Positions 33,658-43,522 are shown, counted from the stretch's first letter. The stretch: DNA of 49,102 nucleotides from Pasteurella sp049941595 (GCA_049941595.1 JBNFNA010000009.1:1-49102); one strand, 5' to 3'. Program-made: numbers and translations. The notes: generated by a model not told the origin, from the sequence alone.

Positions 33658-35061
33658 ATGTTAAAAATTTTCAATACACTAACAAGAGAAAAAGAAATTT
33701 TTAAACCGATACACGCCAATAAAGTGGGTATGTATGTCTGTGGCATTACTGTTTATGATTTATGTCACGTTGGACACGGTCGTACGTTTGTTTGTTTTGA
33801 TGTTATTGCTCGTTACCTACGTTATTTAGGCTATGACCTAACTTATGTGCGCAATATTACCGATGTAGACGATAAAATTATCAAACGTGCATTAGAAAAT
33901 AAAGAATCTTGCGATCAACTAGTTGATCGAATGGTTGCTGAAATGTACAAAGATTTTGATGCATTAAATATATTACGTCCGGATGTTGAGCCCCGTGCAA
34001 CACACCATATTCCAGAGATCATTACGCTAGTTGAAAAACTCATTCAACGTGGTCACGCTTATGTTTCAGGCAATGGTGATGTGATGTTTGATGTAGAAAG
34101 CTTTAAAGAATATGGCAAGTTGTCACGCCAAAACTTAGAGCAACTACAAGCAGGCGCTCGTGTTGAAATTGTGCATATTAAGAAAAACCCAATGGATTTC
34201 GTTTTGTGGAAAATGTCAAAACCGGAAGAACCAAGCTGGGATTCCCCGTGGGGTCCGGGACGTCCGGGTTGGCATATTGAATGTTCAGCAATGAATTACA
34301 AAAAATTAGGCGAACATTTTGATATTCACGGCGGTGGTTCTGATTTAATGTTCCCACACCACGAAAATGAAATTGCACAATCTTGCTGTGCGCACGGTAA
34401 TCAGTATGTCAATTATTGGATGCATTCTGGAATGATTATGGTGGACAAAGAAAAGATGTCAAAATCACTTGGCAACTTCTTTACCATACGTGAAGTGTTC
34501 AATCATTATAATGCAGAAACGGTACGTTATTTCTTGCTCACAGCCCATTATCGTAGCCAATTAAATTACAGTGACGAAAATCTCAATTTAGCGCATACCG
34601 CGTTAGAGCGTTTATACACAGCGTTACGTGGCACAGACGCAAGTGCGGTCGCTTGTGGTGGAGAAAATTACATCACTGCATTCAAAGAAGCAATGGATGA
34701 CGACTTCAATACGCCAAATGCAATTTCAGTGTTGTTTGAAATTGCACGTGAAGTTAATAAATTTAAAAATGAAGATATGGAAAAAGCCAATGGTCTTGCC
34801 GCACGTTTACGTGAATTAGCGGATATTTTAGGCTTACTTTATCAAGATCCTGAAGAATTTTTACAATCAGGTTTAGAAGATGAAGAAGTCGCGCTCATTG
34901 AATCATTGATTAAACAGCGTAATGAAGCACGTGCTGCAAAAGACTGGGCAACTGCCGATGCTGCTCGAAATCAACTCACTAAAATGAAGGTGATACTAGA
35001 AGACGGAGCAAATGGCACTACCTGGCGTAAAGACACTCAAACAGAAGCTGAAGCTAAATAA
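33658..35061 (+). CDS. cysS: Cysteinyl-tRNA synthetase
   Basis: Charges tRNA-Cys with cysteine. The protein has the N-terminal zinc Cys, the HIGH-type motif CHVGHGRT, the ECSAMNYKKLGEHFDIHGGG zinc/active-site block and KMSKSLGN. The open frame extends upstream to a GTG at 33610 that lies in an uptake signal; the ATG at 33658 (MLKIFNTLTREKE) matches the family N-terminus, giving 467 residues. It has its own terminator at 35069-35096. An in-gene uptake signal lies at 34641-34649. Confidence 0.97.
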   Translation: MLKIFNTLTREKEIFKPIHANKVGMYVCGITVYDLCHVGHGRTFVCFDVIARYLRYLGYDLTYVRNITDVDDKIIKRALENKESCDQLVDRMVAEMYKDFDALNILRPDVEPRATHHIPEIITLVEKLIQRGHAYVSGNGDVMFDVESFKEYGKLSRQNLEQLQAGARVEIVHIKKNPMDFVLWKMSKPEEPSWDSPWGPGRPGWHIECSAMNYKKLGEHFDIHGGGSDLMFPHHENEIAQSCCAHGNQYVNYWMHSGMIMVDKEKMSKSLGNFFTIREVFNHYNAETVRYFLLTAHYRSQLNYSDENLNLAHTALERLYTALRGTDASAVACGGENYITAFKEAMDDDFNTPNAISVLFEIAREVNKFKNEDMEKANGLAARLRELADILGLLYQDPEEFLQSGLEDEEVALIESLIKQRNEARAAKDWATADAARNQLTKMKVILEDGANGTTWRKDTQTEAEAK

Positions 35062-35068
35062 TAAAACA

Positions 35069-35096
35069 AAGGTCTAGTGGAAATACTAGACCTTTT
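35069..35096. terminator. Bidirectional terminator between cysS and the YidE-type transporter
   Basis: AAGGTCTAGT (35069-35078) pairs with ACTAGACCTT (35085-35094). A T-run follows on the plus strand and a T-rich stretch on the minus strand, between two convergent genes. Confidence 0.82.
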
Positions 35097-35112
35097 CTCT
35101 TTCTGATACTTG

Positions 35113-36780
35113 CTAAGCCATAAACGACCACAGTAATATCGCAAGTAACTGCGGTGAAATAATCCGCAAGAACATCACCAATGGATAGACTGTTGCGTAA
35201 GACAATGCTGCTGCACCACTATCCTCCTTAATAGCATTTGCAAATGCCAGTGCTGGAGGATCGGTCATTGAACCCGCTAACAAACCACATAATGTTAAGT
35301 AATTCATTTTTGCATATAAACGCGCAATAATACCGGTCACCATTAATGGAATGAAGGTAATTAAAATACCGAATCCCATCCATTCTAAACCGTTACCCTC
35401 TGTTAGGGTATGCACGAAGCTACCGCCTGATTTTAGCCCTACCACAGCAAGGAACAGCACGATACCGATCTCACGTAACGCAAGGTTAGCACTTGGTGGC
35501 ATAAACCAATAAAGTTTACCGATACTACCAATACGCGCCAAAATTAACGCCACCATTAACGGACCACCCGCTAAACCTAATTTCAAGGCAACAGGGAAAC
35601 CCGGAATATGGAAAGGAATTGAGCCTAATAACACCCCTAAACCAATCCCGATAAAGACAGGTAACATTTGTACTTGTTGTAATTTTTGTTGTGCATTACC
35701 AATAATAGATACCGCTTGGTTTAACACTTCACTACGGCCAACAACGTGTAAAACGTCCCCGAATTGTAATGTTGTATTCGCAGTTGGAACAAGTTCAACC
35801 CCTGCACGGTTTAAGCGTGAAATCACAACACCATATTTTTGGTGAATACCTAAAGAGCGAATACGTTTACCCAAAACTTTTTCATTGGTCACCACAATAC
35901 GTTCAGAACGAAGATCGCCAGTAAAGCTTGATAAAGGCACGTCGACTTCTTCACCAAGCACTAACTTCATTTTGCGTAATGCGGGAATATCACCCACTAA
36001 ATGCAATAAATCGCCCAATTTAATGACTGTATCCGCTTGTGGCACGCTAATATTTTCTTCACGTTTTAAGCGAGTGCAAACTACATCTTTCTTCGCATCA
36101 AATCCCGGAATATCAACTAAACGCAAACCATCTAAGTTTCTATTAGTCACTTTAACATTCATTGAAACCAGGCTTTCTTTGTCTTGACCGCTTTCTTTAT
36201 TAAAGTTTTGTGCTTCTTCATCCACTTTAACTTTAAAGAACAAACGCACTAACCACATTGTTAATAAGATGCCACAAATACCAAATGGATAAGCCATCGC
36301 ATACGCCATACCCATATGCGACGTGGTATGTGATAAACCTAATTCAGCAAGAATTTGTTGGCCAGCACCAAGAGAAGGGGTGTTTGTGACCGCACCAGAA
36401 TAGATACCAAGAATAATATCAAGCGGCACATCAACTAGCATATAAATGCCCACGACGGTCAAAGAACCTAATATGACAATCAGAGCTGCAAATCCATTGA
36501 GTTTTAAACCAGACTCACGAAGGGAGGCAAAAAAGCCCGGACCAACTTGAATACCAATGGTATAAACAAATAAAATAAGACCAAATTCCTGAATAAAGTG
36601 CAGTGTATGTTGGTCTAATTCAAGACTGGTATATTGCTTAATAAAGTGGGAAACAATAATACCACCGAATAGCACGCCACCAATGCCAAGCCCCACGCCT
36701 CTAATCTTCCAATGTCCTATCCACAACCCAATGACAGCAACAAGTGCAAGGAGGCTTATCGTGATCGCAATATCACTCAT
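35113..36780 (-). CDS. YidE/YbjL-type putative transporter (aspartate:alanine exchanger family)
   Basis: A 555-residue inner-membrane protein. It has five or six N-terminal helices (residues about 1-185), two tandem RCK/TrkA-C domains (about 210-290 and 295-375, with LHLVGDIPALRKM and LHVVGRSEVLNQA) and a second block of five helices to the C-terminus. This is the layout of the AAE exchanger family, whose characterised members exchange aspartate and alanine. The substrate here is unknown. The conserved PSLGAGQQILAELG and MTDPPALAFAN loops are intact. Single gene, divergent from the SbmA-like ABC protein. Confidence 0.88.
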   Translation of the reverse strand: MSDIAITISLLALVAVIGLWIGHWKIRGVGLGIGGVLFGGIIVSHFIKQYTSLELDQHTLHFIQEFGLILFVYTIGIQVGPGFFASLRESGLKLNGFAALIVILGSLTVVGIYMLVDVPLDIILGIYSGAVTNTPSLGAGQQILAELGLSHTTSHMGMAYAMAYPFGICGILLTMWLVRLFFKVKVDEEAQNFNKESGQDKESLVSMNVKVTNRNLDGLRLVDIPGFDAKKDVVCTRLKREENISVPQADTVIKLGDLLHLVGDIPALRKMKLVLGEEVDVPLSSFTGDLRSERIVVTNEKVLGKRIRSLGIHQKYGVVISRLNRAGVELVPTANTTLQFGDVLHVVGRSEVLNQAVSIIGNAQQKLQQVQMLPVFIGIGLGVLLGSIPFHIPGFPVALKLGLAGGPLMVALILARIGSIGKLYWFMPPSANLALREIGIVLFLAVVGLKSGGSFVHTLTEGNGLEWMGFGILITFIPLMVTGIIARLYAKMNYLTLCGLLAGSMTDPPALAFANAIKEDSGAAALSYATVYPLVMFLRIISPQLLAILLWSFMA

Positions 36781-36961
36781 AATTTACCTCTACATCAATT
36801 TAAAATTTAATAAAAATAACTAAAATGGATTATAGCAACCTAAAAAATGAAAAACTTGAAGAAATACTAAAATTTTAATCTTAATCACATTTTTCTTGCC
36901 TCAGTTGTAAAAATCTTTAAGAATATTGGCTTATTTTTTAACAATTTTTTACGGACTAAAT

Positions 36962-38719
36962 ATGAACTGGTTACAGGAATTATCGGATTCATTTTTTTGG
37001 ATATTTAAAACCCTTGCAATTACTGCGGTGGTCTTCCCATTAACGCTTTATCTGTTATCAAAAACAACAAGATGGGCACATCAATTTTACTTATTAGCCA
37101 AAGATTATTTGAATCCGAAGCGTAGCCTCTCTCCTCTCATTAATTTCACCATTATTGTCTTCTTCAATTTGCTTTCTGTGCGTACAGGGATTTTGTTTTC
37201 AAACTGGTACAACGCAATGTATAAAGCACTACAAGAAATGAATGTTGATGCGTTCTGGCTGCAAATGGCGGTTTTTGCGGTGATTGCGACTGTGAGTGTG
37301 AGTAATGCTTTACTCAGCTATTACCTAGGTAAACGTTTTGTCATTCACTGGCGTACTTGGCTAAATGAAAAAATGCTAACCAAGTGGACAAACAACCAAG
37401 CTTATTACAAAACGCAGTATTTAGGACAACACTTAGATAATCCAGATCAACGTATTCAGCAAGATATTAATGCTTTTGTTTCAAATTCTTTAGACTTTGC
37501 AACTGGACTTATTTCCTCTGTGGTATCTATCTTTGCCTTCACAATGATTTTATGGAATTTATCTGGGCCAATGACTATTGCTAATGTAGAAATTCCACAC
37601 GCAATGGTCTTTTTAGTCTTTATTTATGTGCTGATTACCAGTATTTTCGCTTTCAAATTAGGGCGACCACTTATCAAATTAAACTTTGATAACGAACGCT
37701 TAAATGCGAACTACCGTTATTCCCTCATTCGCCTGAAAGAATATGCGGAAAGTATTGCATTTTATCGTGGCGAAAAAATGGAAAAAAATCTGTTACTAAA
37801 ACAGTTTGATAAGGTGATTGATAACCTGTGGGGAATTGTGTTCCGCACCTTAAAGCTATCTGGTTTTAACTTAATTGTGTCGCAAGTATCGGTGGTGTTT
37901 CCATTTATCATTCAAGCCGTGCGTTATTTTAATAATCAAATCAGCTTAGGTGATTTAATTCAAACCAGCGATGCTTTCGGACGTGTGCAATCGGCGCTGT
38001 CTTTCTTCCGTAATTCCTATGATGAATTCACAGCTTACCGTGCGGTTTTAAATCGTTTAACTGGTTTCCACACTGCAATCCAAGAAGCGAATCAACAATC
38101 AGACTTACGCATTGAAGACAGCGAAACAGACATTCGCTTTGATAAATTAACTGTCAGCACGCCTGACGGCAAAACCTTAATCAAAGATTTAGATTTACAT
38201 CTACCAGCCGGTAGCTCATTGCTTATTCAAGGCAATTCAGGTGCGGGTAAAACTACTTTATTGCGTGCGGTTGCCGGGTTGTGGGCGTATGCTAACGGTC
38301 AAATTACTTGTCCACAAAAAAATACCCTATTCTTGTCACAAAGACCTTATTTACCACAAGGTCGCTTGATTGATGCACTTTACTACCCTGATCTTGCACC
38401 AAGCCAAATTGACAGACAAAGTGCGGTAGAAATTTTACAAAAAGTACAACTCGGCCACTTAGCCGATAAATTAGAGCAGGAAAATGATTGGACACGTGTG
38501 TTGTCATTAGGTGAGCAACAACGTTTATCTTTTGCGCGTATTTTAATGCATAAACCGGTTGTTGCTTATTTAGATGAAGCAACAGCAAGTATGGACGAAG
38601 GTTTAGAAGATGCGATGTATCGTCTACTGAAACAAGAATTACCACAAATGACAATGATTAGTGTCGGCCACCGTTCAACCTTGATTTCCCACCACCAACA
38701 ATGTTTAAAAATTGAATAA
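36962..38719 (+). CDS. SbmA/BacA-type ABC transporter fused to ATPase (YddA-like)
   Basis: A 585-residue half-transporter in which an SbmA/BacA-like membrane domain (residues about 1-340, six helices, with VRTGILFSNWYNAMYKAL and the QRIQQDI motif) is fused to an ABC ATPase. The ATPase has Walker A GNSGAGKT (424-431), signature LSLGEQQ (514-520), and Walker B VVAYLDEA (533-540) followed by the D-loop. It probably works as a homodimer; peptides, cofactors and long-chain fatty acids are substrates of relatives. An in-frame TTG at 36926 was rejected for the ATG at 36962, which has GGA upstream. Confidence 0.9.
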   Translation: MNWLQELSDSFFWIFKTLAITAVVFPLTLYLLSKTTRWAHQFYLLAKDYLNPKRSLSPLINFTIIVFFNLLSVRTGILFSNWYNAMYKALQEMNVDAFWLQMAVFAVIATVSVSNALLSYYLGKRFVIHWRTWLNEKMLTKWTNNQAYYKTQYLGQHLDNPDQRIQQDINAFVSNSLDFATGLISSVVSIFAFTMILWNLSGPMTIANVEIPHAMVFLVFIYVLITSIFAFKLGRPLIKLNFDNERLNANYRYSLIRLKEYAESIAFYRGEKMEKNLLLKQFDKVIDNLWGIVFRTLKLSGFNLIVSQVSVVFPFIIQAVRYFNNQISLGDLIQTSDAFGRVQSALSFFRNSYDEFTAYRAVLNRLTGFHTAIQEANQQSDLRIEDSETDIRFDKLTVSTPDGKTLIKDLDLHLPAGSSLLIQGNSGAGKTTLLRAVAGLWAYANGQITCPQKNTLFLSQRPYLPQGRLIDALYYPDLAPSQIDRQSAVEILQKVQLGHLADKLEQENDWTRVLSLGEQQRLSFARILMHKPVVAYLDEATASMDEGLEDAMYRLLKQELPQMTMISVGHRSTLISHHQQCLKIE

Positions 38720-38728
38720 AGTGTAATC

Positions 38729-38754
38729 AGGGCTTTAGCGAATCCTAAAGCCCT
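38729..38754 (+). terminator. Hairpin after the ABC transporter gene
   Basis: AGGGCTTTAG (38729-38738) pairs with CTAAAGCCCT (38745-38754) around a six-base loop. There is no T-tract, so termination may be inefficient or factor-assisted. Confidence 0.5.
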
Positions 38755-38881
38755 CATTCCTGCTAAAAATTTTGTGAAAAATGACCGCACTTTTGTATTT
38801 CTAAACGGGAATATGCTTTCTAAACGCCAGCATTATTGTTAGAATTCGAGCCAATTTTTTATAATTTAAACAAGGTTTGTT

Positions 38882-39436
38882 ATGTTAAAAAAACTCTTTT
38901 TTGCCACCTCCTTTCTTGTTTTGAGTGGCTGCTTATCAACGGAAAAACCAAACACATTTCCAGCCGAATTTGCTAATTTAGACTATGAATTGCTAGACAA
39001 AGATGCTCAACGTTGGGCAGTTGCCAGTGTACAAGCAGAACAATGTATTTACCCAAATCTCACTCGCATTCAACGTGAACATTTTTCAAAAGAAGATGCT
39101 TACATTCACTCACAATATGTGTTCTTTTACCCTTTAGAAGAGATTATTGGTGATGAATACGTCAAAATGATCCAAGCTGATGAAAAATCAATGGGTTATG
39201 CTACACATCAATATAAACGTTTTAAAACCAAAGAAGTTTCGCCATTAAAAGAAGAACAATGCGAGATTTTACGTAAACAAGCACGTGATGATCTTGCCGT
39301 TGTCAAAGGACAATATAAAAGCGGAATGGCAGAAGAAAATCAGAACAAAGATAAGTCAAATCCAGATGGTGTTGCAACAGGTCAAAATAAGTTTTTCTTC
39401 GACATCATAAAATGGGGCGCAGCACTGATTTTATAG
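38882..39436 (+). CDS. Small outer-membrane lipoprotein, possibly DUF5358
   Basis: A 184-residue protein with a type II signal peptide and lipobox LSGC (Cys17, next residue Leu18). The mature part is mixed alpha/beta and charged, with two cysteines (in AEQCIYP and EEQCEIL) that could form a disulfide. It carries a low-complexity NQNKDKSNPDG linker near residue 152. It ends with a short hydrophobic stretch (FFFDIIKWGAALIL). It resembles the Pasteurellaceae DUF5358 lipoproteins as I remember them; function unknown. Monocistronic, with an uptake signal upstream at 38784-38792. Confidence 0.7.
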   Translation: MLKKLFFATSFLVLSGCLSTEKPNTFPAEFANLDYELLDKDAQRWAVASVQAEQCIYPNLTRIQREHFSKEDAYIHSQYVFFYPLEEIIGDEYVKMIQADEKSMGYATHQYKRFKTKEVSPLKEEQCEILRKQARDDLAVVKGQYKSGMAEENQNKDKSNPDGVATGQNKFFFDIIKWGAALIL

Positions 39437-39606
39437 TCGGTTAACACCATTCAATCCTCTTCTATTCAAAACAAATCTTAAAAGTAATCGTTTACAAAGT
39501 GACTAAGCTCAAATAATTTGAGTTTAGTCATTTTCATTCTGCTTTTTTTCAGCTAGTCTAACCGTATTACACGCGGCATAATTTTATTAAAAATTAAGGA
39601 GAATTT

Positions 39607-41262
39607 ATGACTATTTTCAATCTCGCTCAAAACTGGCTAGCACAAGATCCTGATGCGGAAACTCGTGCAGAATTAGAGCAACTGATTTCAGCGGCTCAAT
39701 CTGGTGATGAAAAAGCAAAAGCAGAATTAGCTGGTCGCTTCGACGGTCGTTTACAGTTTGGTACAGCTGGTTTACGCGGTCGTTTACAAGCAGGCTCTAT
39801 GGGGATGAACCGTGTGCTTGTTGCTCAAGCTGCGGGTGGTTTGGCTGAGTATTTAAAAGGCTACGACAAAGAACCTTCTATCGTAATTGGTTATGATGGT
39901 CGTAAAAATTCAGATGTTTTTGCACGTGATACTGCAGAAATTATGGCTGGCGCAGGTATCAAAGCCTATTTATTACCCCGTAAATTACCAACCCCTGTAC
40001 TTGCATACGCAATCAAATATTTTGACACAACTGCGGGCGTAATGGTGACTGCAAGCCACAACCCACCAGAAGACAACGGTTATAAAGTTTACTTAGGTAA
40101 AGCAAATGGTGGTGGTCAAATTGTTTCACCGGCAGACCAAGATATTGCGAAATTAATTGATAAAGTTGCCGCAGGTTCAATCAAAGATTTACCACGCAGC
40201 CAAGATTTCGTTGTATTAAATGACGAAGTAGTTGATGCATACATCGTAAAAACTGCATCACTTGCAAAAGAACCACAAACAGACATTAACTACGTGTATA
40301 CCGCAATGCACGGTGTGGGCTATGAAGTGTTAAGCAAAACTTTAGCAAAAGCAGGCTTACCACAACCAAGCGTAGTAGCGGAACAAGTATGGCCAGATGG
40401 AACATTCCCAACTGTAAACTTCCCTAACCCAGAAGAAAAAGGCGCATTAGACTTAGCAATTAAATTAGCAAAAGAGAAAAATGCAGAATTTATCATTGCA
40501 AACGACCCAGATGCTGACCGTTTAGCGGTTGCAGTGCCCGATGCAGAAGGTAACTGGAAAGGCTTGCACGGTAACGTAGTAGGTTGTTTCTTAGGTTGGT
40601 ATTTAGCAAAACAATACCACGCTCAAGGTCAAAAAGGCGTGTTAGCTTGCTCGCTCGTATCTTCTCCAGCGCTGGCTGAAATTGCGAAAAAATACGGTTT
40701 TGAATCAGAAGAAACACTAACTGGATTCAAATATATTGGTAAAGTCGATGGTTTATTATTCGGTTTCGAAGAAGCATTAGGCTACTTAGTAGACCCAGAC
40801 AAAGTACGTGATAAAGACGGTATCTCTGCGGCAATCGTATTCTTAGATTTAGTACGCAACTTGAAAAAACAAGGCAAAACATTAGCAGATTATGCTGATG
40901 AGTTTACGAAAGAATTTGGTGCTTATGTGAGTGGACAAATCTCAATTCGTGTTGATGATTTATCTGAAATCGGTAAATTAATGACCGCACTTCGTAACAA
41001 CCCTCCAAGCGAAATCGGTGGTTTCAAAGTGGCTCAATTCTTAGACCACACCAAAACTGATCGCCAAAGTGATATTTTAGTTTTCGTACTTGAAAACGGC
41101 AGCCGTTTAATCGCTCGCCCATCAGGTACAGAACCGAAAATCAAATTCTACTTAGATGCGAAAGGTAAAGATCCACAAGATGCAGATAAAGTATTAGCAC
41201 AATTTGATGAAAGCGTGCGTCAGATTTTACGTAAAGACGAATTTGGCAAACAAGACTGCTAA
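39607..41262 (+). CDS. Alpha-D-phosphohexomutase (phosphoglucomutase/phosphomannomutase)
   Basis: A 551-residue enzyme that moves phosphate between C1 and C6 of hexose phosphates. The catalytic serine is Ser150 in TASHNP, the metal loop is NDPDADRLAV, the sugar-binding loop is GFEEALGY, and the phosphate-binding loop is RPSGTEPKIKFY. Length and the FGTAGLRG start place it with the PgmB/ManB-like group known in Haemophilus; which hexose it prefers cannot be told from the sequence. AAGGAG lies seven bases before the ATG. Uptake signal at 40984-40992. Confidence 0.88.
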   Translation: MTIFNLAQNWLAQDPDAETRAELEQLISAAQSGDEKAKAELAGRFDGRLQFGTAGLRGRLQAGSMGMNRVLVAQAAGGLAEYLKGYDKEPSIVIGYDGRKNSDVFARDTAEIMAGAGIKAYLLPRKLPTPVLAYAIKYFDTTAGVMVTASHNPPEDNGYKVYLGKANGGGQIVSPADQDIAKLIDKVAAGSIKDLPRSQDFVVLNDEVVDAYIVKTASLAKEPQTDINYVYTAMHGVGYEVLSKTLAKAGLPQPSVVAEQVWPDGTFPTVNFPNPEEKGALDLAIKLAKEKNAEFIIANDPDADRLAVAVPDAEGNWKGLHGNVVGCFLGWYLAKQYHAQGQKGVLACSLVSSPALAEIAKKYGFESEETLTGFKYIGKVDGLLFGFEEALGYLVDPDKVRDKDGISAAIVFLDLVRNLKKQGKTLADYADEFTKEFGAYVSGQISIRVDDLSEIGKLMTALRNNPPSEIGGFKVAQFLDHTKTDRQSDILVFVLENGSRLIARPSGTEPKIKFYLDAKGKDPQDADKVLAQFDESVRQILRKDEFGKQDC

Positions 41263-41279
41263 TCCTTGATTAGAAATAC

Positions 41280-41309
41280 AAAAATGGCACAGATATTTAT
41301 CTGTGCCAT
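41280..41309 (-). terminator. Terminator of the PD-(D/E)XK gene
   Basis: ATGGCACAGAT (41284-41294) and ATCTGTGCCAT (41299-41309) form a perfect 11-base stem with a four-base loop. On the minus strand TTTTTG follows. On the plus strand no T-tract follows, so it mainly serves the minus-strand gene. Confidence 0.75.
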
Positions 41310-41313
41310 AAAA

Positions 41314-42333
41314 CTAGATGCTTTCTAGAATACACTTCTCAAAAAATGCCTGATATTTGGCTAAGTTTTCCAAAACTTCTTGTCCATCAAAACATTCATT
41401 ACCAAACCAGCCCTCTCTTTCAATAACGGCAAATGTCATATATTCACCATTACCAAATCTATCCGGTTTTTTTATTTCTAAAATCCCTTCTTGTGCAGCT
41501 TGTTTCGTAATTAAATGATAGAGCTTATTTCTAACTGCTTGCTTTGATATCTCTTTATTATCACAATCCACTTGTACTTTAAAACATAGTCTCTTCTTAT
41601 CTTGTTCTAATTGCATATACACAGCACTATTGTACTTCCAATCGAGCCAAGAAAAACAAAGATAAAAGAAACCACCATTCGGATTATTGGCAAATCCCCA
41701 ACTCATATCATCACATTCTAATTTATCTTCTATAAATTGATAAAACCCTTGCCAATCACTATTTCCCCACTGGTTAATCTCTTTATATTTGAATTGATTA
41801 TTTAAAGATTCTAACCTTAATAATCTATCCAAGAAGTCTTGAAAAATATTATTTTTGATAAATTTATATTTTTCTAAAATAGCAATGAATTCTTTTCTAC
41901 CAAAAACAGAAAAACCTTTTTTCTCTATCTTTCTTAAATAATGTAGGCTTTCATTCCCTATTTTTATATAAATACAGACAGGATGATAGTAATTATTATC
42001 CTTACAATAATGCAATGCAAAATCTTTGTATCTCTCTAATTGCTGACTATGTTCGCCAGTATTTGTTTTATCTTCTATAACAATAAAATACTTATTATTG
42101 ACCACCGCCCAAACATCGATATTTTGTAATTGTCTATCTGCTTTTACTGAAACAATCTCTTCATCATAATCTGAATATGATGTTTGGATTAATGACCTCA
42201 CAAATTCCTGTGCACATTGATGTAAATCCTTATCTTCATTCTGACAAGACTCATCTGCAAATCTTAATAGCCAAGTAATAAAAGCATCTTGCGACAATTC
42301 TTTTGTTGCTATATCAAAAATATTCGGTCTCAC
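41314..42333 (-). CDS. PD-(D/E)XK nuclease superfamily protein
   Basis: A 339-residue protein that begins with the NIFDIATKELSQDAFITWLLRFAD block typical of a widespread family of PD-(D/E)XK nuclease-like proteins. The core signature is visible as IDVWAVVNNKYFIVIEDKT (acid at about residue 73, then E-D-K at about 87-89) followed by a long C-terminal region without known motifs. The start is GTG (two adjacent GTG codons at 42336 and 42333; AAGGA favours the second). It is clearly AT-rich: three sampled 60-base lines gave about 25-28 percent GC. It has no uptake signal and lies 27 bases after the EEP gene. Role in DNA defence or processing is inferred, not shown. Confidence 0.72.
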   Translation of the reverse strand: MRPNIFDIATKELSQDAFITWLLRFADESCQNEDKDLHQCAQEFVRSLIQTSYSDYDEEIVSVKADRQLQNIDVWAVVNNKYFIVIEDKTNTGEHSQQLERYKDFALHYCKDNNYYHPVCIYIKIGNESLHYLRKIEKKGFSVFGRKEFIAILEKYKFIKNNIFQDFLDRLLRLESLNNQFKYKEINQWGNSDWQGFYQFIEDKLECDDMSWGFANNPNGGFFYLCFSWLDWKYNSAVYMQLEQDKKRLCFKVQVDCDNKEISKQAVRNKLYHLITKQAAQEGILEIKKPDRFGNGEYMTFAVIEREGWFGNECFDGQEVLENLAKYQAFFEKCILESI

Positions 42334-42360
42334 CACATATCCTTGTTTATACAGATATAT

Positions 42361-43458
42361 CTAATATTTTTCTCTAACCACTTTCTTCTCGGGCTCTGCC
42401 TCATCGATTTTTTCTTGGGCAAGTTCGTGATCTGCATCATCTGCTTCCGGTGTAGGTTGTGCCACATCCACACAAGGACGGAATTGGAAACAGCCGTAAA
42501 CAGGGAAATGATCAGAGCCGATATCAGATAACACGCGAATATCACGCATCATAAAATCATTACTGTGATAAATATGATCTAATGGCCAACGTAAAAACGG
42601 ATATTTAGCGTGGAAAGTGCTATATAAGCCACGTCCGACACGGGGGTCAAGCAAGCCACTGGTTTTTTGGAATAAACGTGAGGTCGATGACCAAGCCACA
42701 TCATTCAAATCACCAAACACCAATACGGATTGATTATTTTCGCTGATTTCTTGCCCCACTAATAATAGCTCTGCATCACGATGTGTTGAGGTGGCACTCT
42801 CTGTGGGTGTCGGAGGCATTGGATGTAAACAATACAAATGGATCCATTCACCTGAAGGCAAGCAAGTTTCCGTATAAATAGACGGGATATCTTCTTGCAC
42901 CCAATGTCTAACTTCGGTATTACGCAATGGAAAACGGCTATACAAATGCATTCCATACAAGTTATCCAGTGGAATTTTCACCGTATAAGCATATTTTTCT
43001 TCTAATGATGAGAGTTTTTCCTCCCACCATAAATCAGTTTCTAGTGTCAGCACAACATCGGGTTGCCATTTATCAATCAGCGTTAATAGTTTATCTACTT
43101 GACGATTAGGGGTGAGAACATTGGTGGTCAACACAGCAATACTGCGATCATCTTTTTCACCGTGATATTGCAGCACTTGCGGTCTAGCAAGCCTTGTATA
43201 AGCCAAGATTTCCCATATTTGATAACTCATACACACAAAATTCAGGATTTGTATGATGATAAGTAGCCATCGAGGTTCTGGCTGCACAAGCCAACCGACC
43301 ATCAAGAATATTAAATTCAGTATGGCAATTTGCGGACGAGGGAAATCAAAGATTCGTACGGTCCAGTGATTGAACGGTAAAAAAGGTAAAAATGTGGCAA
43401 TAATCGGAATGCTTAATAAGCTAAATAGTAACCAATCCATTGTGTCTGTAAATGTCAA
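42361..43458 (-). CDS. Membrane-anchored endonuclease/exonuclease/phosphatase (EEP) family protein
   Basis: A 365-residue protein with three N-terminal helices (residues about 7-30, 43-60 and 62-85) and a C-terminal EEP domain. That domain has TNVLTPN, ETDLWWEE, LHPMPP, the catalytic-type VFGDLNDVAWS, DHIYHSND and the final GSDHFPVYG. The fold is that of metal-dependent phosphodiesterases (nucleases, sphingomyelinases); the orientation of the catalytic part and its substrate are not known. The tail is acidic and Pro/Glu-rich. It is 157 bases from ulaD on the same strand and is followed by the PD-(D/E)XK gene. Confidence 0.85.
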   Translation of the reverse strand: MTFTDTMDWLLFSLLSIPIIATFLPFLPFNHWTVRIFDFPRPQIAILNLIFLMVGWLVQPEPRWLLIIIQILNFVCMSYQIWEILAYTRLARPQVLQYHGEKDDRSIAVLTTNVLTPNRQVDKLLTLIDKWQPDVVLTLETDLWWEEKLSSLEEKYAYTVKIPLDNLYGMHLYSRFPLRNTEVRHWVQEDIPSIYTETCLPSGEWIHLYCLHPMPPTPTESATSTHRDAELLLVGQEISENNQSVLVFGDLNDVAWSSTSRLFQKTSGLLDPRVGRGLYSTFHAKYPFLRWPLDHIYHSNDFMMRDIRVLSDIGSDHFPVYGCFQFRPCVDVAQPTPEADDADHELAQEKIDEAEPEKKVVREKY

Positions 43459-43522
43459 TAATCTGTTAAAAGTTGGATAATATTAGCACTATTTAACAAA
43501 AGAGGAAAAGATCAAACAAAGA

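Noticed and set aside
42289..42545. Overlapping short frames at the EEP/PD-(D/E)XK junction
   Set aside because: They are shadows of the two genes in other frames, without ribosome-binding sites or recognisable domains.
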